NCBI RefSeq assembly: GCF_041906005.1
Contig: NZ_JAYRJY010000003.1
Span: 18,269-82,268 of the forward strand
Length of the DNA: 64,000 nt
Direction of reading: 5' to 3'
DNA from: Ferrovibrio sp041906005
GTDB taxonomy: Bacteria; Pseudomonadota; Alphaproteobacteria; Ferrovibrionales; Ferrovibrionaceae
In this document: positions 57,042 to 64,000 of the stretch, in pieces
How the letters are laid out: each line of letters begins with the position of its first letter
Position numbering within the stretch: position 1 is the first letter of the stretch
Made by a program: the position numbers and the translations under genes
The notes under the pieces: model-generated
The model's database searches: none
What the model saw: the letters and a program-made list of their open reading frames with translations, nothing else
Told to the model about the DNA's origin: nothing

Positions 57042-58322
57042 ATGCAGACCAATGAACCGACACCCGGCCAATTGAGGCGGGTGGTATTTGCTAGCGTCAT
57101 CGGCGCCACCATCGAATGGTACGATTTCTTTCTGTACGGCATTGTCGCCGGCATCGTTTTCAACAAGCTGTTCTTTCCGGCCGACGATCCCGTCGTTTCG
57201 ACCTTGCTCGCCTACACGACCTTCGCCATCGGCTTTGTTGCACGCCCGCTCGGCGGCGTCATTTTCGGTCATTTTGGCGACCGGATCGGACGCAAGAACA
57301 TGCTTGTCATGACGCTCATGATCATGGGCGTCGCCACGGTCCTCATCGGCCTGCTGCCGACCTATGAACAGATCGGCGTCGCGGCACCCATCCTGCTTCT
57401 GCTGTTGCGCATTGCCCAGGGCATCGGCATCGGCGGCGAATGGGGCGGCGCCGTTCTCATGGCCTATGAATATGCACCGGCGCATAAACGGGGCTTCTAC
57501 GCGAGCCTGCCGCAAATTGGCCTGGCGATCGGCCTCTGCCTGTCTTCAGGGGTGACGGCCATCGCCTCCTTGCTGCCCGACGAGCAATTCATGTCCTGGG
57601 GCTGGCGCGTGGCCTTCCTGGCCAGTGTTCTGCTGGTTGCCGTCGGCCTCTATATCCGCCTGAAGATCATGGAGACCCCCGAATTCACCAAGGTCAAAGC
57701 CAGCCAGACGGAAGCAAAAATTCCGTTTCTTGAACTCATCCGCGACTATCCGAAGAACATCCTGCTGGGCATGGGTGCGCGCTATATCGACGGTGTGTTC
57801 TTTAACGTCTTTGCGGTCTTCTCGATCGTCTATCTGTCGAAATATGTCGAGGTGCCCCGCACGACGGCCTTGTGGCTGGTGACGAGTGCGGCTTTCGTCA
57901 TGATCATCGCCATACCCATCTTCGGCCGCTTGTCGGATCATTGGGGACGGCCGAAGACCTATGCGATCGGCGCCCTGCTGCTGGCGATCAGCACCTTCCC
58001 GGCCTTCTGGATGATGAGCACGGGTGAGCCGGTCATCATCGGCCTGGCGCTGGTGATACCCTTGGGCATCATCTACGCCATGTGCTATGCGCCCGAGGCA
58101 GCTCTCTTTTCGGATCTCTTCGATGCGCGCGTGCGCTACACGGGCATTTCCTTCGTCTATCAATTCTCAGGAATCTTCGCGAGTGGTATTACGCCGATCA
58201 TCGCGACCTACCTGATCACGGCCAAAGAAGGCAGTCCCGACTATCTCTGTGCCTATGTCGTCTTCGCCGCCCTGGTCAGCATGTTCTCGGCCATGGCAAT
58301 CAAGAAGCCGTCGCGCGGATAG
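57042..58322 (+). CDS. MFS transporter, metabolite:H+ symporter (MHS) family
   Basis: A 426-residue 12-segment symporter. The N-terminus VVFASVIGATIEWYDFFLYG is diagnostic of the MHS family (ProP, KgtP, ShiA relatives), with FGHFGDRIGRKNMLVMTLMI in loop 2/3 and RIAQGIGIGGEWGGAVLM in segment 4-5. It follows the GMC gene on the same transcript. MHS carriers take up organic acids, betaines or aromatic acids with protons. The ligand should be the substrate or product of the GMC enzyme. Confidence 0.93.
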   Translation: MQTNEPTPGQLRRVVFASVIGATIEWYDFFLYGIVAGIVFNKLFFPADDPVVSTLLAYTTFAIGFVARPLGGVIFGHFGDRIGRKNMLVMTLMIMGVATVLIGLLPTYEQIGVAAPILLLLLRIAQGIGIGGEWGGAVLMAYEYAPAHKRGFYASLPQIGLAIGLCLSSGVTAIASLLPDEQFMSWGWRVAFLASVLLVAVGLYIRLKIMETPEFTKVKASQTEAKIPFLELIRDYPKNILLGMGARYIDGVFFNVFAVFSIVYLSKYVEVPRTTALWLVTSAAFVMIIAIPIFGRLSDHWGRPKTYAIGALLLAISTFPAFWMMSTGEPVIIGLALVIPLGIIYAMCYAPEAALFSDLFDARVRYTGISFVYQFSGIFASGITPIIATYLITAKEGSPDYLCAYVVFAALVSMFSAMAIKKPSRG

Positions 58323-58340
58323 ACCTCTGCCGGGAATTTC

Positions 58341-58370
58341 GCTGGTGGCCACTTCAAGGTGGCCACCAGC
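58341..58370. terminator. Perfect 12-bp hairpin between convergent genes
   Basis: GCTGGTGGCCAC (58341-58352) pairs exactly with GTGGCCACCAGC (58359-58370) around TTCAAG. It lies between the transporter stop (58322) and the end of the convergent DUF417 gene (58388). A short pyrimidine run follows on the plus strand. It is a probable bidirectional terminator. Confidence 0.7.
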
Positions 58371-58387
58371 AGGCTCCTTCTGCAGCA

Positions 58388-58966
58388 TTAGACCGATTTG
58401 CCCAATAGTCCGCGTGCGGTATCGACGAGAATCCACCACGCGCCGGCCAGAATGGCCGTATCCTTCAGTACCAATCGCCCTGCCCCGGACAAAAAAGGAA
58501 TTCCATGCTGCGTGTCACCTAAAGCCGGCACCCAGGCCTCTGGTGTCGTCACAAGAAATGACAGGGTTACTAAGGGCGTCGCGAATGCGAACAGCGCGCC
58601 CAAGAAACCGAGCTTCCGCGACACGAGGCCGGACAACACGAGCCCGCCGATGACGAGTTCCACCGCACCAAGGCCGTTAGAAAAGCCGTAAGTGTTATTT
58701 GCCGTCTGCCAAGCGCGCTGCTCCGGTTTGAGCTCGCCTTCGCGCGTGAGGTGAGCCTTGTATTCAGTCGGATGTGCATAGAAAAACGACATCAGAGGGC
58801 TGTTGGCCACAAAGGGCGTGATGCTGTCGGCTTCGTAGGGTACGAATTTAAGGGCGCCAATCCACAGAAAGATCAGTGCGATAGCGATTTTCATGGCTCC
58901 CACGCCGACCCGGCCAGAGGCCGGATCGGCAATCAGCGTGAGAGCGCGGTGAGTCAGGTTCCTCAT
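58388..58966 (-). CDS. rclC: DUF417 (YkgB/RclC-like) inner-membrane protein
   Basis: A 192-residue membrane protein with four hydrophobic segments (IALIFLWIGALKFVPYEADS, VELVIGGLVLSG, LGALFAFATPLVTLSFLVTT, DTAILAGAWWILVDT). The FxYEAxxIxPxVxxSPLM block after segment 1 is the DUF417 hallmark; RclC of E. coli belongs here and helps survival under hypochlorous acid. I chose ATG 58966 because GGAGA precedes it. An AhpD-like gene is upstream on the same strand and an RclR-like regulator is divergent, which supports a reactive-chlorine response. The symbol is by similarity only. Confidence 0.8.
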   Translation of the reverse strand: MRNLTHRALTLIADPASGRVGVGAMKIAIALIFLWIGALKFVPYEADSITPFVANSPLMSFFYAHPTEYKAHLTREGELKPEQRAWQTANNTYGFSNGLGAVELVIGGLVLSGLVSRKLGFLGALFAFATPLVTLSFLVTTPEAWVPALGDTQHGIPFLSGAGRLVLKDTAILAGAWWILVDTARGLLGKSV

Positions 58967-58987
58967 GACGATCTCCATATATCTCGA

Positions 58988-59335
58988 TCACGCTTCGCTC
59001 GCGGCAGCGAATGCATCGAGAGTCCGCGTCGAGTAGACAATGGCCGCTCCTGCATTGATAGTGACGGCCACAGAGAGCGCTTCGCTGATTTCCTCTTTGG
59101 TAGCGCCGAGCTTTCGCGCTTCTTCGCTATGAACGGTGATACACCCATCGCAACGAAGACTGATGGCGACAGCCAAGGCGATCAGCTCCCGGGTCTTGGC
59201 ATCGAGATGGCCGGTCTTGGCGCCCGCTCCGCTAAGGGTCATATAGCCCTTGACGGTATCGGGGCTGAGCTTGCTGATCTCGCCCACACCAGCAAAGATC
59301 TGCTTTCGATAGGTGTTCCAGTCGAGCATTGACAT
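58988..59335 (-). CDS. Carboxymuconolactone decarboxylase/AhpD-like peroxidase
   Basis: A 115-residue single-domain AhpD-like protein with the redox motif C62-D-G-C65 and H69 (RCDGCITVHSEEARKLG), as in alkylhydroperoxidase AhpD-core proteins. DAKTRELIALAVAISL is the conserved helix before it. It probably reduces peroxides or chloramine-type oxidants. ATG 59335 has GGAGA about 8 bases upstream. It is co-directional with the DUF417 gene (21-base gap) and divergent from the AraC gene. Confidence 0.9.
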   Translation of the reverse strand: MSMLDWNTYRKQIFAGVGEISKLSPDTVKGYMTLSGAGAKTGHLDAKTRELIALAVAISLRCDGCITVHSEEARKLGATKEEISEALSVAVTINAGAAIVYSTRTLDAFAAASEA

Positions 59336-59477
59336 GATGTTGTCTCCGGTTGGTTGGATCAGCTCATTGCTGATATACCGGATTTGGAACGCGCACTGCC
59401 CTTCGTTGATGCCCGTCCGGCGCAATGCTATAACCGAACGGATCATTTTTGGGATCTGCCTTGGGGAGAACGGTTTC

Positions 59478-60404
59478 GTGGATGCGCTGAGCGGCTTGGC
59501 TCCTTTGCTGCGTGTACGGCCGGAGCTTCAGGAGTTTTGCCGTTTCGGCGGATCATGGCAGTCGTCGCACGCGCCGACAGCAGGCAATACGGCTCAGTTT
59601 CATATCGTGACCCGCGGGGGATGCGTCATCGACCTTGCCGGCCAGAAATCTCTGCCTTTGCGTGCCGGCAACATCCTGTTGCTGCCTCATGGCGACAGGC
59701 ATGTCGTGCGGGCCCGCAAGCAAGGATCGTCGCTCAGCCAAATCTCGACCAGCTTTCAGAATACCGTTCGGTTGAAGGAAACGGCCGGCGAGACGGTCGA
59801 TACGGAACTCGTCTGCGGCCTGCTTCACTTCGAGAATACTTCAAGAAATATGATTTTGGCGACCCTGCCGGAAACGATCGTCATAAATCTTGAGGCGAAA
59901 TCTGCACTGCCCTTTCTTCATGAGATGGTATGCGCCATTCGCGATGAGCTTGACGCCGGGCGCCCCGGTCCCCTGGCCATAGCCAGCGATCTTGCCAGCG
60001 CCTTGTTCACTATGCTGCTGCGCAATCACATCGAGGGACAACCGTCGGCACAGGGTATGCTCGCCCTCTTGAGCCAGCCGACGACAGGGCGCGTGGTCAG
60101 CGCCCTGATCCAGGACCCAATGGCGGAGTGGACGTTGGACAGTCTGGCAGCGCATGGCGGCACGTCGAGGGCCACCCTGGTCCGTGCCTTTCGGCGCAAC
60201 GGGGGAATGGCGCCGCTTGAATTCCTGACCGAGCTGCGTCTCGGGCTGGCCGCAAAAAAGCTTCGCAACACCACGGAGCCCATCGCCCGCATCGCGGCCG
60301 GCATCGGCTACCAGTCCGAAGGCGCCTTCAGCCGGGCCTTTCTTCGGCAATTCGGGGTACGACCAGGACAATTGCGCGCCGACCCCGCACACAAGACAAC
60401 TTGA
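59478..60404 (+). CDS. AraC-family regulator with cupin sensor, RclR-like
   Basis: A 308-residue regulator with an N-terminal cupin (PLRAGNILLLPHGDRHVV) and a C-terminal AraC HTH pair (TLDSLAAHGGTSRATLVRAF, IARIAAGIGYQSEGAFSRAF). If translated from GTG 59478 (GGGGAGA upstream) it begins VDALSGLAPLL and puts a cysteine at position 21, the position of the HOCl-sensing cysteine of E. coli RclR. C113 in TELVCGLLHF may be the second redox cysteine. Divergence from DUF417 and AhpD-like genes supports a reactive-chlorine sensor. The frame is open to 59313, but those residues do not fit the family. Confidence 0.82.
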   Translation: MDALSGLAPLLRVRPELQEFCRFGGSWQSSHAPTAGNTAQFHIVTRGGCVIDLAGQKSLPLRAGNILLLPHGDRHVVRARKQGSSLSQISTSFQNTVRLKETAGETVDTELVCGLLHFENTSRNMILATLPETIVINLEAKSALPFLHEMVCAIRDELDAGRPGPLAIASDLASALFTMLLRNHIEGQPSAQGMLALLSQPTTGRVVSALIQDPMAEWTLDSLAAHGGTSRATLVRAFRRNGGMAPLEFLTELRLGLAAKKLRNTTEPIARIAAGIGYQSEGAFSRAFLRQFGVRPGQLRADPAHKTT

Positions 60405-60588
60405 CCAATCACGGTCGACCGATCCCTCGAAATTGACCTGCGAAACTGTTCGTCCATTTCCACATTGTGCGAATCCGCGAGTACGAGAGAACCAAAAATG
60501 GCTCGCACATATTCATAACGCAGCCGATGGGCGCACTTGGGTTAGACAGATTGGACGCAGAGTGATCGGCTGACCGGATCTCGCAATA

Positions 60589-61920
60589 TCATTCTTCTCT
60601 GAACGTACGCGCCAATTGGTCTGTGAGCGGCTTCAGAAAATAGCTCAGGACAGAGCGCTGGCCTGTTTGCACATAGACTTCGGCCGGCATGCCGGGCACG
60701 AGGCGATCGCGTAAGTCGGCGGGCAAAGCGTCGCGGTCGAACTGCAGGCGGGCAAGATAGAAACTGGCCCCCGTCTTCTGGTCGACCGTGGCATCTGCAG
60801 AGAGACTGTAGATCTTGCCGACCAGCTCGGGCGTCGTCTTCTGGCTGAATGAACTGAAACGCACGAAGGCTTCGCGCCCCAATCCGACCTGGTCGATATG
60901 CTGAGGGTCGATCCGCGCCTCGACAATGAGACGGTCTTCCTCAGGTACGATCAGCATCATGGTTTCGCCCGGATTGACGACACCGCCGATCGTGTGCACG
61001 GCCAATTCCTGTACGAAGCCAGCCCGGGGCGCCAGCACGTCGATATGGCGCAGCTGGTCTTCGGCAGCGACATGGCGTTCCGCCAGTTCGGACAGTTTGG
61101 CAGACACATCGCGCAGTTCACTCAGGGTTTCCGCCAGCATGTCGGCATCGATCTGCGTCATCTGCATCTCGATTTCGGCGATTTTGTTTCTGGACTGCGC
61201 GATCGAGGCGGTCAATTCGCCGCCTTCGCCATTGAGGCGTTCAGCGTCCCGCTCCAGCGCCATGACGCGGGTCAATGGCACCAGCTTCTTGGTCGCCAGC
61301 TGCTGCACGCCGACGAGCTCCTGGCTGATCAGTTGCAATTGCGCATCGCGTGATGCGGACTGAGCCGTCAATCCCTTCATTTCCTGGCGGATCTGAGCCA
61401 CTTGCTCCCTGAGCTGCTTCTGTTTCTGGGCCCGTAAATCGCGTTGGGCAGCCAGCAGAATCTGCTCGGCGTGCAGAGCGACATCGAACTTCGGGCGATC
61501 TCCCGGGACCGAGAATCCGTCCGGAAGAGCTATCTCTGCCATGCGGTCCCGCATCGCTTCCAATCGCAGGCGGCGGGCAGTCAACTCGATGATCTGGTTG
61601 CGGATAACCTCCAGATTGGCGCGCGGCAAGGTATCGTCCATGCGCAACAAGATCTGTCCGGCGGCAACCCTGTCGCCTTCGCGCACCAGCAATGCCGCCA
61701 CAACGCCGCCTTCGCGGTGTTGAACCTTCTTGGTGTTGGATTCCACCACCACTTGCCCGGCCGCGACGACAGCGCCGGCAATGTCGCTGGCAACCGCCCA
61801 GCCGCCGATGACGCCAAACAGCAGGCAGATCAGCGCGACGCCAGCGATCACGTGACGGCGAATAGCCCATGGGTCATCCGAGCTGGCCTTTCGCGTGGCT
61901 TGGGTGGATTGGTCCATCAT
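60589..61920 (-). CDS. Type I secretion membrane-fusion adaptor (HlyD/PrtE family)
   Basis: A 443-residue periplasmic adaptor. One membrane segment near the N-terminus (VIAGVALICLLFGVIGGWAV) is followed by a lipoyl half-motif (VAAGQVVVESNTKKVQHREG), a long coiled coil (about 130-290, e.g. VAQIRQEMKGLTAQ) and the second lipoyl half and beta-barrel (VLAPRAGFVQELAVHTIGGV). The C-terminus ends YVQTGQRSVLSYFLKPL, the standard HlyD tail. It starts 6 bases downstream of the ABC exporter gene. The TolC partner is not in the window. A 184-base gap (60405-60588) downstream shows no strong terminator. Confidence 0.95.
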   Translation of the reverse strand: MMDQSTQATRKASSDDPWAIRRHVIAGVALICLLFGVIGGWAVASDIAGAVVAAGQVVVESNTKKVQHREGGVVAALLVREGDRVAAGQILLRMDDTLPRANLEVIRNQIIELTARRLRLEAMRDRMAEIALPDGFSVPGDRPKFDVALHAEQILLAAQRDLRAQKQKQLREQVAQIRQEMKGLTAQSASRDAQLQLISQELVGVQQLATKKLVPLTRVMALERDAERLNGEGGELTASIAQSRNKIAEIEMQMTQIDADMLAETLSELRDVSAKLSELAERHVAAEDQLRHIDVLAPRAGFVQELAVHTIGGVVNPGETMMLIVPEEDRLIVEARIDPQHIDQVGLGREAFVRFSSFSQKTTPELVGKIYSLSADATVDQKTGASFYLARLQFDRDALPADLRDRLVPGMPAEVYVQTGQRSVLSYFLKPLTDQLARTFREE

Positions 61921-61925
61921 GGTTG

Positions 61926-63653
61926 CTACTCCGCCGCCTGCACGGCTTTGGCCTTGCCGGGAACGGGCTGCGCCAACACTTGGCGCAGGACCTCGTCTTT
62001 CGGGCCGAATGCCTGCCCACGACCGTCAACGAGGGTCAGGACGAGAGAGACTTCGGCCAAGGCGCTCGGCCTGTGAGCGATGACGATGACAATGCCCCCG
62101 CGCCGACGTACCGACGCGACGGCGCGGCTCAAGGCCTCATCGCCAGCGGTATCGAGGTTGGAATTCGGTTCGTCCATGACCACCAGGAAGGGGTCGCGAA
62201 AGAGAGCCCTTGCAAGTGCGATACGTTGCCGTTGACCGGCAGAAAGACGCTGGCCTCCGTCCCCTACCTGGGTGTCGAAGCCCTGGGGCAGCCGGCGAAC
62301 GAGATCATCGACGCCGGCCAGCTCGGCCGCCCGCAACACCTCCTCGGAACTGGCCGTGGGGTCGAACCGGGCGATGTTCTGGGCGACCGTGCCGGCCAGC
62401 AATTCGATCTGCTGGGGCAGGTAACCCAGGAATCGCCCGGCCTGCGCCCGCGTCCATTGGTCGAGGGTGGCGCCATCCAGTCGGATCGTCCCGCGCGCCG
62501 GCGCCCACATGCCGATGAGGGCGCGCGCCAGCGTCGACTTTCCGGATCCGCTCGGCCCAATGATGCCGAGCCCGTCGCCTGCCGCGAGAGCGAAGCCGAT
62601 ATCGCGCAGAATTGGCTCAGCAACGCCCTCTGCCGTCACCGTCAGCTTGTCGATTTCCAGGCGTTGGGTAGGGGTCGGCAGAGCTACCATGGCTGCAGGT
62701 GCGGGTGCCTTGAGGTCATTCTGCAGCCGACGATAGCTCTGTCGGGCGCCGATGAAGCCTTTCCAGTTCGCGATCGCCAATTCGACCGGCGCCAGGGCAC
62801 GCCCGAGCAGAATGGACGAGGCGATCATCACGCCGCCGGTCACCTCGCCCACGATGACGAGATAGGCCCCCAGCGCCAGGACGAGAGATTGCAGGGACAT
62901 GCGGGCAAATCGCGACAGCGAGGCAAAGAGCGACGTCACGTCACTGCTGGACAATTGGGCGACCGCCGCCTCCTGGGCGACGCCATGCCAACGTTGCAGC
63001 AGGTGAGCCGCCATACCGAGCGGCAGCACCGCTTCCGCATTGCGCCGCGCCGCCTCCGCCAGCTGAGTTGCCTCGTTGCTCTTGAGTGTTGCATGGCGCT
63101 GGTGCTCAGCGCTGAAGCGGTCGGTCAGATATGTCAGCATCGACAAAGTCACGATGCCGGCGAGCCCGATATAGCCAAGCCAGGCATGCAGCCCGAACAG
63201 CAATGCGGCATAGAGCGGCATCCAGGGCAGGTCGAACAGCGCCGATGGGCCGCCGCTCGAGAGAAAGCCGCGCAATTGTTCGATGTCGCGAAAGGGCGAG
63301 TGGGATGATGCCTTGGCACCGCCCGGCATCCCTCGTTCGACATAGGCATCGAAGGCACACGCGCTGAGCCGGCTGTCGATCGAACGGCCGATCCTTGCGA
63401 AGATGCGGGATCGCAGCATCTCCAAAGCACCTTGAAAGCAGTAAAGTATGACGATCAAGATGACGAGTGCCAACAGCGTGGGCACGCTGCGACTGGCGAG
63501 CACCCTGTCATAGACCTGGAGCATGAAAAGAGAGCCGCTCAACATCAAGACATTGATGGCGCCACTGAAGCCCGCAGTGGCCAGAAATGCACCGCGGGCC
63601 GAAGAGAGTGCCGCCGCGGCTGGTGACCGCGGCGGCTTGGTGTTGCTTGTCAT
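61926..63653 (-). CDS. Type I secretion ABC exporter (PrtD-like permease/ATPase)
   Basis: A 575-residue fused permease-ATPase. N-terminal ~300 residues carry the membrane domain (LLALVILIVILYCFQGALEM and others). The ATPase has Walker A IIGPSGSGKSTLARAL, signature LSAGQRQRIALARALF and Walker B LVVMDEPNSNLD. It lacks the C39-like domain of HlyB, as expected for the PrtD/AprD class that exports RTX proteases, lipases and S-layer proteins. It follows the RTX gene by 4 bases, so cargo and exporter are co-transcribed. Confidence 0.95.
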   Translation of the reverse strand: MTSNTKPPRSPAAAALSSARGAFLATAGFSGAINVLMLSGSLFMLQVYDRVLASRSVPTLLALVILIVILYCFQGALEMLRSRIFARIGRSIDSRLSACAFDAYVERGMPGGAKASSHSPFRDIEQLRGFLSSGGPSALFDLPWMPLYAALLFGLHAWLGYIGLAGIVTLSMLTYLTDRFSAEHQRHATLKSNEATQLAEAARRNAEAVLPLGMAAHLLQRWHGVAQEAAVAQLSSSDVTSLFASLSRFARMSLQSLVLALGAYLVIVGEVTGGVMIASSILLGRALAPVELAIANWKGFIGARQSYRRLQNDLKAPAPAAMVALPTPTQRLEIDKLTVTAEGVAEPILRDIGFALAAGDGLGIIGPSGSGKSTLARALIGMWAPARGTIRLDGATLDQWTRAQAGRFLGYLPQQIELLAGTVAQNIARFDPTASSEEVLRAAELAGVDDLVRRLPQGFDTQVGDGGQRLSAGQRQRIALARALFRDPFLVVMDEPNSNLDTAGDEALSRAVASVRRRGGIVIVIAHRPSALAEVSLVLTLVDGRGQAFGPKDEVLRQVLAQPVPGKAKAVQAAE

Positions 63654-63656
63654 GCG

Positions 63657-64000
63657 TTAAACAAAGCGGAAATCGCTCTCATGAAGATGCGTGAGGACGA
63701 CATCTTTGATAACGACGCTGTTGTCATTGTCGAGAGTGATGACGACATCATCTCCATCTTGCTCGCTGGCGGCGAGCACGGCAGAGAAATTGGCGAACAG
63801 CGAGTGGTCAAACTCGATATGATCGCCGCTGAACCCGCAGGTGCGGAAATCCTCGATCGTGTCATGGCCGAAATTCGCCTTGAATACGAAGACATCCTTG
63901 CCGGCACCACCGGTCAATATGTCGTCGCCAAGGCCGCCATCGACCCGATCCTGGCCGGCATCGCCGCGGATGATGTCGTCACCGGCACCGCCCGCGATGA
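63657..64000 (-). CDS. RTX-repeat secreted protein, C-terminal end (5' part outside window)
   Basis: The last ~114 codons of a secreted calcium-binding protein. At the window edge the frame shows RTX nonapeptides (GGAGDDIIRG, GGLGDDILTGGAGKD), then the C-terminal secretion module beginning VFKANFGHDTIEDF. The end DFRFV with hydrophobic last residues fits type I secretion signals. Ca-bound RTX repeats fold outside the cell. Whether it is a protease, adhesin or S-layer protein depends on the unseen N-terminus. It lies directly upstream of the type I exporter genes. Confidence 0.9.
   Translation of the reverse strand, partial: IAGGAGDDIIRGDAGQDRVDGGLGDDILTGGAGKDVFVFKANFGHDTIEDFRTCGFSGDHIEFDHSLFANFSAVLAASEQDGDDVVITLDNDNSVVIKDVVLTHLHESDFRFV

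Noticed and set aside
60405..60588. TGTGCGA (60466-60472) and TCGCACA (60503-60509) as a terminator or operator
   Set aside because: The arms are short and 30 bases apart, which can occur by chance; no U-tract follows.
61869..63308. A 479-codon open frame on the plus strand
   Set aside because: It is antisense to the type I exporter gene, whose Walker motifs and overlap-spaced neighbours prove the minus strand is coding.
1..64000. CRISPR arrays, tRNA or rRNA genes, insertion sequences, attachment sites, replication origins
   Set aside because: No regularly spaced repeats, cloverleaf-like segments, transposase motifs or DnaA-box clusters were seen on either strand. A covariance-model scan would settle small RNAs.

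Overview
The window is GC-rich (estimated by eye), compactly coded DNA with no gene-free stretch over 300 bases. It looks like a soil or plant-associated alphaproteobacterium, possibly Rhodospirillales-like; the taxon is inferred from gene families, codon bias and a GTCATGCCC-type palindrome, not proven. I found no rRNA, tRNA, CRISPR array, transposase or phage gene. The window is a mosaic of catabolic operons, each with its own importer and regulator.

Region 1 (1-7794): a bacterial microcompartment (BMC) operon. It encodes an amino-alcohol kinase, a class-III aminotransferase-fold phospholyase, a CoA-acylating aldehyde dehydrogenase with a C-terminal encapsulation helix, two BMC-T shell proteins, a small protein with an N-terminal encapsulation helix, a BMC-P and a BMC-H. 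An AraC regulator is divergent and the end of an SDR gene lies at the window edge. The enzyme set matches the aminoacetone/1-amino-2-propanol (RMM-type) compartment known from mycobacteria.

Region 2 (7893-11220): a 2-oxo-tetronate isomerase-like protein, an SDR, a D-erythronate dehydrogenase-like enzyme and a DMSP-lyase-family cupin. Region 3 (11295-20007): a GlpSTPQV-like ABC importer plus a Zn alcohol dehydrogenase. A well-matched sigma-54 promoter lies before it, with a divergent AcoR-type activator. Region 4 (20020-28323): a polyol or sugar ABC importer with SDR, BtpA-like protein and FGGY kinase, and a divergent DeoR repressor over repeated operators.

Region 5 (28330-33393): arsenic resistance, with two ArsR repressors, ArsC, ACR3, a flavoprotein with a seven-cysteine tail and an MFS exporter. 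Region 6 (33415-38792): an itaconate-type catabolic operon (CoA-transferase, MmgE/PrpD, acyl-CoA dehydrogenase, hydratase, citramalyl-CoA lyase). Region 7 (39057-48514): an aldehyde dehydrogenase convergent with a ribose-type ABC importer. One permease of that importer is fused to a strictosidine-synthase/SMP-30-like beta-propeller and is followed by a second free propeller; I consider this the most novel item.

Region 8 (48695-54428): LysR, a second CoA-transferase/MaoC/two-acyl-CoA-dehydrogenase operon, and a divergent IclR with tandem operators. Region 9 (54450-58322): IclR divergent from a GMC oxidoreductase and MHS-family transporter. Region 10 (58388-60404): a reactive-chlorine-response-like trio (DUF417 protein, AhpD-like protein, RclR-like AraC regulator). 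Region 11 (60589-64000): a type I secretion adaptor and ABC exporter with the 3' end of their RTX substrate.
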